From NCBI GenBank assembly GCA_031278675.1, contig JAITJY010000349.1, positions 1 through 10,793 of the forward strand: a stretch of DNA of 10,793 nucleotides, in the 5' to 3' direction. The stretch is from Bifidobacteriaceae bacterium (GTDB lineage Bacteria > Actinomycetota > Actinomycetes > Actinomycetales > WQXJ01). Position numbers and translations under genes: made by a program. Shown here one piece after another: positions 1 to 5,397 of this stretch (position 1 is its first letter; each line of letters begins with the position of its first letter). Under the pieces are notes generated by a model, which was given only the letters and a program-made list of their open reading frames with translations, had not been told where the DNA came from and ran no database searches.

Positions 1-424
1 CAATCGGGTCACCGGGTCCCACGACGGATGTGTTCGGTTTCCCGAACCAAACCGGCCCGGGGGCGGGTGCGCTCCCTGTCCGGCCGGCTCCGTCGCTGGC
101 AGCGGCTCCGTTGCTGGCAGCGGCTCCGTCGCCTGGCCAGCCCTCCTCGCCACCTGGCCGGCCGACTCCGTCGCTGGCGAACTCTGTGCGAGGCGCCGCC
201 GCTCCCGGGCGCTCCAGGTAGTTGTGGGCCACCCCGATCAGCTTGGACCGCGGGATGACCGGCGCCAACAAGCGCACGTCCTGCAGGTCGTAGGTCTGAC
301 CGGTCGGGGTGATCTCTGTGTAAAGCGGGTCGCCGCCCACGGCGTGGACCACCTCTTCGCCTTCCTCGCCTTGCACCACCCCATAGACCGGGTCCTGATC
401 CACCGTGAAACGTGCGATTCGCAT
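1..424 (-). CDS. Fumarylacetoacetate hydrolase (FAH) family protein, N-terminal part
   Basis: A reading frame starts with ATG at 424 and stays open to the window edge, giving 141 residues of an incomplete protein. Residues 1-67 read like the N-terminal domain of actinobacterial FAH-family enzymes (MRIARFTVDQDPVYGVV, then DVRLLAPVIPRSKLIGVAHN). Residues 125-141 match the next conserved block (VWFGKPNTSVVGPGDPI). Such enzymes hydrolyse or decarboxylate acylpyruvate-type substrates using a divalent metal; the metal ligands would lie beyond the edge, so the substrate is unknown. Between the two blocks lie about 55 residues rich in Ala, Gly, Ser and Asp, where relatives normally have about 20 residues including an NYxxHxxE motif. 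Here the sequence is NYLERPGAA, without that His/Glu pair. An apparent leaderless -10 box supports the start. In many actinobacteria this gene lies just before gltX, which could be checked to the left. Confidence 0.85.
   Translation of the reverse strand, partial: MRIARFTVDQDPVYGVVQGEEGEEVVHAVGGDPLYTEITPTGQTYDLQDVRLLAPVIPRSKLIGVAHNYLERPGAAAPRTEFASDGVGRPGGEEGWPGDGAAASNGAAASDGAGRTGSAPAPGPVWFGKPNTSVVGPGDPI
85..140. repeat. 18-bp tandem repeats inside the FAH-like gene
   Basis: About three consecutive 18-bp units (85-102, 103-120 and, less perfectly, 121-140) share the plus-strand core CGGCTCCGTYGCTGGCAG. A further related stretch lies near 157-178. Eighteen bases is six codons, so the frame is kept, and the minus-strand protein shows AASDGA/AASNGA-like repeats. 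They account for much of the low-complexity insertion and suggest growth by slippage. Confidence 0.7.
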
Positions 425-430
425 CCCACT

Positions 431-436
431 AGGTTA
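431..436 (-). promoter_or_regulatory. -10 box for a leaderless FAH-family mRNA
   Basis: On the minus strand TAACCT is followed by six bases (AGTGGG) and then the ATG at 424. This TANNNT box 6-7 nt before the start is the usual layout of leaderless actinobacterial transcripts. No Shine-Dalgarno sequence is visible between it and the ATG. I see no good -35 box. Confidence 0.5.
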
Positions 437-550
437 GGCGCCAGGGCAGGCACCCGCCGCCGCAACCCCCACCATGCACGATCCCGACCACACCGCCAGC
501 CCCAACGCTTCGAGCGAAGTCGGCCTGTGCTTGGCGCTGTCTGCGGTGGC

Positions 551-698
551 GAGTGTTTCAATTTATCTCCTTTCCGGTGGCGAGTGATTCTATTTATCTC
601 CGGGCCGACCAAGCCCAACGCTCTGACCTGCGGTGACGCTGAGGGCGGGAGATAAATTGAAACACTCGACGAAACCCAGGAGATAAATTGAAACACTC
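551..698. repeat. Repeat module A: paired convergent 20-mers
   Basis: The module holds four copies of the 20-mer GAGTGTTTCAATTTATCTCC. Two are on the plus strand at 551-570 (exact) and 582-601 (two mismatches). Two are inverted at 648-667 and 679-698 (both exact). Within each pair the starts are exactly 31 bp apart, about three helical turns, with an 11-bp spacer. The right half is therefore an inverted copy of the left half around a 46-bp GC-rich centre (602-647). No open frame of note fits inside. The layout resembles the two ends of an insertion sequence brought together, or a cluster of protein-binding sites. Confidence 0.85.
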
Positions 699-708
699 GC
701 GGCCCCAA

Positions 709-728
709 GCCGACGAGTTGACACGCTC
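709..728 (-). repeat. Degenerate 20-mer copy between modules A and B
   Basis: This stretch matches the inverted 20-mer at about 13 of 20 positions, including most of the GTTGACACGCTC part. It sits in the 59-bp spacer between the modules. The spacer also repeats the 11-mer TCGCGGCCCCA at 697-707 and 739-749, so it seems to be built by local duplication. It may be a decayed copy; chance similarity cannot be excluded. Confidence 0.35.
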
Positions 729-757
729 GACGAGCCCATCGCGGCCCCAGCCGCGTC

Positions 758-904
758 GAGTGTTTCAATTTATCTCCTTTCCGGTGGCGAGTGTTTCAAT
801 TTATCTCCTGCCCAACCAAGACCAAGGCCCTGACCTGCGGTGATGCTGAGGGCGGAGATAAATTGAAACACTCGACGAAATCCAAGAGATAAATTGAAAC
901 ACTC
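758..904. repeat. Repeat module B: second copy of the paired convergent 20-mers
   Basis: The architecture is the same as in module A. Plus-strand 20-mers lie at 758-777 and 789-808 (both exact). Inverted 20-mers lie at 854-873 (exact) and 885-904 (one mismatch). The pitch within each pair is again 31 bp. The 45-bp centre (809-853) is clearly related to that of module A, for example both contain CTGACCTGCGGTGA, but has diverged, whereas the 20-mers are almost unchanged. The two modules start 207 bp apart in the same orientation. The pattern of conserved sites and drifting filler suggests the 20-mers are the functional part. Confidence 0.85.
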
Positions 905-916
905 GCGGGCTGGGCT

Positions 917-1112
917 GGCATCGGACACCGAGCGGACGGACGAAGCGCGGCAACGGACACCGAGCGGACGAGGCGAAGCGCGGCATCGGACACCGAGCAG
1001 ACGGGCCGGGGGCCGCATCGAACACCGAGCGGACGGGGCGGGAGGCGGCAACGGACACCGAGCGGACGAGGCGATGCGCGGCATCGGACACCGAGCGGAC
1101 GGGGCGACGCGC
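917..1112. repeat. 33-bp GC-rich tandem repeat, six units
   Basis: Six head-to-tail units lie at 917-948, 949-981, 982-1014, 1015-1046, 1047-1079 and 1080-1112, of 32 or 33 bp. Every unit contains the block ACACCGAGCRGACG; the tail of each unit varies. A partial unit (GACGGGGCGGG) follows at 1113. Units 2 and 5 share GGCAACGG while the others have GGCATCGG or a close variant, which hints at duplication of a multi-unit block. It is minisatellite-like and ends about 50 bp before the next gene. The two 32-bp units break the phase, so it is unlikely to be coding. Confidence 0.85.
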
Positions 1113-1154
1113 GACGGGGCGGGTAGATCGCGGGGAGAATCCTTGGCGCGGCGC

Positions 1155-1160
1155 GAGGAG
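1155..1160 (+). promoter_or_regulatory. Ribosome binding site deciding the GTG start at 1167
   Basis: GAGGAG is followed by six bases and the in-frame GTG at 1167. The alternative ATG codons at 1179 and 1191 lie 18 and 30 bp from this site and have no better one of their own, so the GTG is the best-supported start. Confidence 0.6.
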
Positions 1161-1166
1161 AACGGC

Positions 1167-2612
1167 GTGCGCCGTGCCATGATCATTGCTATGGAATCGA
1201 AAGCTCCCGTTTATGTCCAGATCGCCACCGATCCTGCGAAAGACGGCCCCAGCCAGCTCTTGCGCTTCCACCCGGACCTGCCGCTGAGCGGTTTCGCGAC
1301 AGCGTTGCTGATCATAACCGAAAGCGATACGGACCCGGAATACACCATGCTCGGCCTGGCGCCGGATACCGGTCTCCCGGAACAGCTGTGGACCACCCCG
1401 AGCAACTTGGCTTTGGGAATAGTTGAGCAGATCGGCATACCGGGAATGCGTCCCGCAGAATGGGACACTGTACTCGACGCCTTCCCCGCCCCCGGGACTG
1501 CGCTGATGTTTGCCGGTGAGACACCGCTGTTCGCCGTCCGGGTGGAGGTCAGCGATGACCGAGAAATGCCGGCTGGTCTAACTGCCCAGCTAATCGAGCA
1601 GATCAATCCTGAGAGTTGGGGGGCGCCGCCGCGCCAGCGGCTCTCGGCTCGGCGGCGGCGCTACATTGACGGCGCGAATGCGGCATTTAGCAGCTTGTTA
1701 CATGCTCCACCTGTCCGGATCAAACCTGCCCGGATCACTGAAGAGTCGGCTGGGCAAGCCGTCGCAGCTTTCCGCAAACTCCTTGAGTTGATTCCAGTCG
1801 ATGGCCTGCCAATGACCCAGTTCCATGACTTTCCCGACTCCGTTCTAGCTGAACTCGAAGCTGTCCTGAATTGGCCCAAACAATTCCGGACCCAAGACCG
1901 CTCCTATTTGACTGAATATAGCGGTACCGGGACTTATGGACACTTGTACTGGGTAGCCCAGTGCGTCCGTGATTTAGGCTTGGTGCGCTTGGCCAAAGGC
2001 AAATTTTACCGGACAAAGACCGCGGAACGGCTCTTCGATGACAGTTTAGGCCTCTTAGGGCATATTATCAGTCGCGGCTGGAAGCGTTCCCTCCCGGAAG
2101 CCAATCAGTATGCCAGTTTTCTCTATCTTTGCGCTTTGGGCGAGGGCCGGCCTATGCCGCGCCGGGATTACGCCGCCAAGGCGGCGGTCAGACTGATCCC
2201 GCCGCTTGGCCTAAATGCCTTGCCTCGGTCGCTGGCGTTGGGGTTGGCTCTGGCTCAGGCCACCCACGGGCGTCTCCTGTTCGAACTGCTGGGCGCTTGG
2301 GAAAACCCCTGGGAGGAGACTGAAGACTTGATTCCTACCCCCGTTGGCGTGACCTTGTCTCAGGCCTTTCTCATATCCCGGCTACCGCAGGACCTTGACG
2401 AAACAATCGAAGGCGCTACACGTTTCCTTGATACAGTCCTGCAAGAACAAGAAGAAGGCCTTGGCAGTGAGTTTGATTTGGCCGCCATAACAGATCTGTT
2501 TACCGAAATCTGCGCCGATGGCTCCGATTCACCGTTATACCAGATCGGCGCCGAATTAGATGAGCACTTCGATAATTACTTTGATAGCGATTCGGACTTG
2601 GACAACGACTAG
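1167..2612 (+). CDS. Hypothetical protein with acidic C-terminal tail
   Basis: The frame encodes about 481 aa from GTG 1167; ATG 1179 or 1191 are alternatives. The frame is open further upstream to 894, but that part only translates the 33-bp repeats. I do not recognise the family. No signal peptide or membrane segment is evident. The N-terminal part alternates beta-like and acidic stretches (PVYVQIATDP, FATALLIITESD). A basic RLSARRRRYIDGAN stretch follows about one third in. The centre contains FRTQDRSYLTEYSGTGTYGH and GLVRLAKGKFYRTKTAERLF, the latter resembling the wing of a winged-helix fold. The end is very acidic (DEHFDNYFDSDSDLDND). At least six leucines use TTA, against three in the much longer helicase gene, and A/T-ending codons are common. 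Together with the repeats upstream this suggests acquired DNA. The gene is monocistronic and converges on the dehydrogenase operon. Confidence 0.8.
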   Translation: MRRAMIIAMESKAPVYVQIATDPAKDGPSQLLRFHPDLPLSGFATALLIITESDTDPEYTMLGLAPDTGLPEQLWTTPSNLALGIVEQIGIPGMRPAEWDTVLDAFPAPGTALMFAGETPLFAVRVEVSDDREMPAGLTAQLIEQINPESWGAPPRQRLSARRRRYIDGANAAFSSLLHAPPVRIKPARITEESAGQAVAAFRKLLELIPVDGLPMTQFHDFPDSVLAELEAVLNWPKQFRTQDRSYLTEYSGTGTYGHLYWVAQCVRDLGLVRLAKGKFYRTKTAERLFDDSLGLLGHIISRGWKRSLPEANQYASFLYLCALGEGRPMPRRDYAAKAAVRLIPPLGLNALPRSLALGLALAQATHGRLLFELLGAWENPWEETEDLIPTPVGVTLSQAFLISRLPQDLDETIEGATRFLDTVLQEQEEGLGSEFDLAAITDLFTEICADGSDSPLYQIGAELDEHFDNYFDSDSDLDND

Positions 2613-2631
2613 TGGCGCTAGCGCGTTAGAT

Positions 2632-2650
2632 CCGGGCGGTTCGCGCCCGG
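2632..2650. terminator. Hairpin between convergent genes
   Basis: CCGGGCG and CGCCCGG form a perfect 7-bp stem around the loop GTTCG. It starts 20 bp after the stop codon of the 1167-2612 gene. There is no T-tract, which is common for terminators in high-GC actinobacteria. It probably ends the plus-strand transcript. Confidence 0.5.
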
Positions 2651-2657
2651 TCCAATA

Positions 2658-2670
2658 GGGGCGCCGCCCC
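2658..2670. terminator. Second short GC hairpin between convergent genes
   Basis: GGGGC and GCCCC pair around a 3-base loop, 7 bp beyond the previous hairpin and 37 bp past the stop of the dehydrogenase E2 gene on the minus strand. It may act with the first hairpin as a bidirectional terminator. There is no T-tract on either strand. Confidence 0.35.
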
Positions 2671-2706
2671 CAAGAGGACCACCGCACCGAACCGTCTCAG
2701 GGCGCC

Positions 2707-4143
2707 TTATAGCAACGCCGCCGCCGGGTTTTCTAGCACGTCGGCAATGTCACGCAGGGCGCGGGCACCATCGGCGCCATCGACCAAACGGTGGTCAATG
2801 GCGAGCGACAGGCAGGCAACCTGCCGGATCTTGAGTTTCCCGCGGTGCACCCACGGGCGCATCCGAGCCGCCCCCAACGCCAGGATTGCGGCCTGGCCGG
2901 GCACCAGGATAGGCGTGCCGGTGTCAATCCGAAACACTCCAACATTGGTCAAAGACACGGTCCCACCTGCGGTATCACCCGGCGAGAGCTGTCCGGCGCG
3001 GGCCTTGGCCACCAGTTCCTTGGTCCCAGCGGCCAAGCCCGCCAGGCCGAGTCCTTCCGCCCCGTGCAACACCGGCACCACCAAACCCCGGTCCGTGTCC
3101 ACCGCAATGCCCAACGCCACGTCGCTCCGGTAGACAATTTCCCCCGCCGCCTCATCCCAGCGCGCGTTGATCACCCGGTGCCGCCGCGCCGCCCGCACCA
3201 GCGCCAATTCCGCCAGCGCCAGGAACCCAACCCCGGCCCGTTTCGCGAAGTTCAGGCCCCGCGTCACATCCACCTCGTGGAACAGGGTCGCGTGGGGCGC
3301 TGTGAACGCGGACGCGACCATCGCTTGCGCCGTCGCCCGCCGCACCGACCGGATCGGTTCGCGGGTTTCGGTCCCGCCGGCCGCCCCCAAAGCCGCAGCA
3401 TTCCCCTTGCACGATGCCGCCTCCTCCACATCCGCCCGCGTCACCACTCCGCCGTCCCCGCTGGGCACGAGGCTCCCCAAATCCACCCCGAGCTGCCGCG
3501 CCAGCGCCCTGACCGGCGGCTTCGCCCTGACTCGCCCCAGGCTCAGGGCGCCGGGTGCGGCCTGAGTGCTGCCCGAACCGGGGCCGCCGGGTGCGCCCGG
3601 AGCACCGCCCAGGCTCAGGGCGCCGGGTGCGGCCTGAGTGCTGCCCGGGCCGGGGTCGTCGGGTGCGGCCGAGCCGACCAGTTCGGCCGGGTCTCCCGGT
3701 TCGCCCGGAGCACGGTCCGCGCCGCGCCACGCTGCGGCCGGGGTGTGCCCAGGACCGTAGCCAACCCGGACCGGGACCGGACCGGGGGGCGGGGCGGCCG
3801 CTGGGTCAGGCCTGGCGGGCGGGACGGAGGTGACGGCATCGGGCAACGTGGCCGGGAGTGTTGTGGGCGGGGCGGTGAGGGTCGCTGTGTCCGCGCCGCG
3901 GGGGGCGATCTTCAAGATGACCCGCCCCACCGGCACCACCGCACCTTCGCCGGCGGCCAACGCGGCCACTATCCCGTCGAACGGCGAGGGCAGTTCGACC
4001 ACGGATTTCGCGGTCTCGATCTCCACGACGGGTTGGTTGACACTGACCGAGTCGCCTGGGGCGACCAGCCAGCGAATGATCTCAGCCTCGGTCAGGCCCT
4101 CGCCCGGATCAGGCAACTTGAAGGTCAGCAGTTCGTTCGGCAT
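2707..4143 (-). CDS. bkdC: Dihydrolipoyl acyltransferase (E2) of a 2-oxoacid dehydrogenase complex
   Basis: This 478-aa protein forms the core of the complex and moves the acyl group from the E1-bound intermediate to CoA on a swinging lipoyl arm. Residues 1-80 are a lipoyl domain with the lipoylated lysine at about K46 in EIETAKSVVE. Residues 82-203 are a long Ala/Pro/Gly linker. Residues 206-243 form the peripheral-subunit binding domain (VRALARQLGVDLGSLVPSG). Residues 262-478 form the catalytic domain with the active-site motif DHRLVDGADG (H451, D455). There is one lipoyl domain. The linker carries a 24-residue duplication. ATG 4143 follows E1-beta after 18 bp, with AAGGA 4 nt ahead. Branched-chain rather than pyruvate specificity is inferred from the E1 partners. 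The symbol follows mycobacterial usage. Confidence 0.93.
   Translation of the reverse strand: MPNELLTFKLPDPGEGLTEAEIIRWLVAPGDSVSVNQPVVEIETAKSVVELPSPFDGIVAALAAGEGAVVPVGRVILKIAPRGADTATLTAPPTTLPATLPDAVTSVPPARPDPAAAPPPGPVPVRVGYGPGHTPAAAWRGADRAPGEPGDPAELVGSAAPDDPGPGSTQAAPGALSLGGAPGAPGGPGSGSTQAAPGALSLGRVRAKPPVRALARQLGVDLGSLVPSGDGGVVTRADVEEAASCKGNAAALGAAGGTETREPIRSVRRATAQAMVASAFTAPHATLFHEVDVTRGLNFAKRAGVGFLALAELALVRAARRHRVINARWDEAAGEIVYRSDVALGIAVDTDRGLVVPVLHGAEGLGLAGLAAGTKELVAKARAGQLSPGDTAGGTVSLTNVGVFRIDTGTPILVPGQAAILALGAARMRPWVHRGKLKIRQVACLSLAIDHRLVDGADGARALRDIADVLENPAAALL
3536..3647. repeat. Direct repeat encoding the E2 linker duplication
   Basis: Forty bases at 3536-3575 are repeated exactly at 3608-3647, a 72-bp (24-codon) step. 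In the minus-strand protein this gives GSTQAAPGALSLG twice, at residues 167-179 and 191-203. The exact identity at DNA level points to a recent in-frame duplication in a flexible region that tolerates length change. Confidence 0.8.
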
Positions 4144-4161
4144 GTCATCCTTGGAGTGGTA

Positions 4162-5397
4162 TCAGTAGGTCAGGGCCTCGCGCACAGCGCGCACAATGCG
4201 GGCGGCGCCCGGCAGGTAGTCGTGTTCAACCAGCGCTGGCGGGTAAGGCAGGTGATAGCCGCCCACCCGGAGCACCGGTGCTTCCAGCAGATAGAAACAG
4301 CGCTCGGTGATGCGGGCGGCAATTTCGGCGCCCGCGCCGAAGAACACCGGCGCTTCATGCACCACAACCAGGCGCCCGGTGCGGTTGACGGACGCCTCAA
4401 GGGTGGCGAAGTCGATCGGGGAGATTGCTCGCAGGTCTATGACCTCGCTGTCCACGCCACTGACCGCGAGTTCACGCGCGGCCGCCTCGGCCGGGGCCAG
4501 GGCCGGGCCATAGGCCGCGATGGTCACAGCGCTGCCCGGACGCACCAGCCGCGCGGTTTGCAGTATCGCCGGATTGACCGGTCGGCGTTCCACGGCGCCC
4601 TTGTCCCAGTAGCGAGCCTTCGGCTCGAACACGATCACGGGGTCCGGGCAGCGCACCGCTGCCCGGATCATGTCATACGCATCCTGCGGTGTGGCAGGGC
4701 TGACCACCCGCAGGCCCGCAGTGTGTGCAAACAGCGCCTCAGGCGACTCGGAGTGGTGCTCAATCGCCCCGATCCCACCCCCGTACGGGATGCGGATGGT
4801 GACGGCCAACTGCGCCCGGCCGCCGGACCGCGCATGCAGTTTGGCTAGCTGCGTCACAATCTGGCTGAACGCCGGGTAGACAAACCCATCGAACTGGATC
4901 TCCGCCACCGGGCGGTAGCCGCGCAACGCCAATCCGACCGCCGTGCCGATGATCCCCGCTTCGCCTAGCGGCGTGTCCCGCACGCGTTCGGCCCCGAAGC
5001 GGGCCGCCAATCCGTCCGTCACCCGGAAGACGCCGCCCAAGCGCCCCACGTCCTCGCCCATGACCAGTACTTTCGGGTCGCCGGCCAACTCGTCGGCGAG
5101 CGCCCGGTTGATCGCCTGTCCCAGTCCAAGGTGCACCGTGGCGGCTCCGCCCGCCTTAGCCTCCTCCCCCACCAGGGCCGATCCCGCCGGCCCGGCCGCC
5201 CCGGCACCAGCGCCATCCAGCGTGGCCGGCAACTCCCGCACCGCCGGTCCAACACCAGCGCTCGGAGCCGCTTGGGCCAACACCCCCGCCGCCGTCCCAG
5301 CCATGGTTGCCGCCTCGTCCGCCGCCACCTCGTCCGCCGCCACCGCAGGCGTCGCCACTGGGGGCGTCGCCACCGCCGGTCCCGCCGGGGCGCTCAC
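4162..5397 (-). CDS. bkdB: 2-oxoacid dehydrogenase E1 component, beta subunit
   Basis: The beta subunit pairs with E1-alpha to form the thiamine-diphosphate decarboxylase that feeds acyl groups to E2. The recognisable family sequence starts near residue 88: HLGLGQAINRAL, then VMGEDVGRLGGVFRVTDGL, then TPLGEAGIIGTAVGLALRGY and IRIPYGGGIGAIEHHSESPE; the C-terminal transketolase domain includes DLRAISPIDFATLEASV. Family members are usually about 325 aa, whereas this frame is 411 aa because of an Ala-rich stretch of about 85 residues before the core. GTG at 5397 overlaps the E1-alpha stop by 4 bp (GTGA), typical coupling. An internal GTG at 5136, with GGAG 8 bp ahead, would give a normal 324-aa protein. 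Both starts are plausible. The downstream neighbour is E2. Confidence 0.93.
   Translation of the reverse strand: MSAPAGPAVATPPVATPAVAADEVAADEAATMAGTAAGVLAQAAPSAGVGPAVRELPATLDGAGAGAAGPAGSALVGEEAKAGGAATVHLGLGQAINRALADELAGDPKVLVMGEDVGRLGGVFRVTDGLAARFGAERVRDTPLGEAGIIGTAVGLALRGYRPVAEIQFDGFVYPAFSQIVTQLAKLHARSGGRAQLAVTIRIPYGGGIGAIEHHSESPEALFAHTAGLRVVSPATPQDAYDMIRAAVRCPDPVIVFEPKARYWDKGAVERRPVNPAILQTARLVRPGSAVTIAAYGPALAPAEAAARELAVSGVDSEVIDLRAISPIDFATLEASVNRTGRLVVVHEAPVFFGAGAEIAARITERCFYLLEAPVLRVGGYHLPYPPALVEHDYLPGAARIVRAVREALTY

Larger units (their letters stand above)
425..1166. other. Long gene-free region with repeat modules
   Basis: No convincing gene lies here. Frames open across it in several phases on both strands give Arg/Pro/Ser/Cys-rich products, and the 33-bp repeat units do not keep one phase because two of them are 32 bp. 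From left to right it contains the FAH promoter, about 110 bp of unremarkable GC-rich sequence, the two 20-mer repeat modules (551-904) and the 33-bp tandem array (917-1112). The ribosome binding site of the next gene follows. The A/T-rich 20-mers stand out sharply against the GC-rich surroundings. Confidence 0.75.

Noticed and set aside
238..768. 176-aa minus-strand and 143-aa plus-strand (224-655) frames
   Set aside because: Both overlap the FAH-family gene and then run through the repeat modules; composition is Arg/Ser-rich and no motif is present.
551..904. CRISPR array
   Set aside because: The 20-mers occur in both orientations in pairs, spacers are 11 bp and related between modules, and no cas genes are present. 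CRISPR repeats are direct, longer, and have unique spacers of about 30 bp or more.
894..1166. N-terminal extension of the 1167-2612 protein
   Set aside because: The frame is open, but it merely translates the 33-bp repeats, whose phase is broken by 32-bp units. The ribosome binding site at 1155-1160 marks the GTG at 1167.
770..1271. Minus-strand frames of 138 and 156 aa across the tandem repeats
   Set aside because: They translate the 33-bp units and 20-mers in shifted phases, lack ribosome binding sites and oppose the start of the 1167 gene.
2791..4848. 685-aa plus-strand frame opposite E2 and E1-beta
   Set aside because: It is antisense to two clearly recognisable genes and its product is rich in Arg, His, Gln and Pro with no domain. 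Long open antisense frames are expected in GC-rich DNA.
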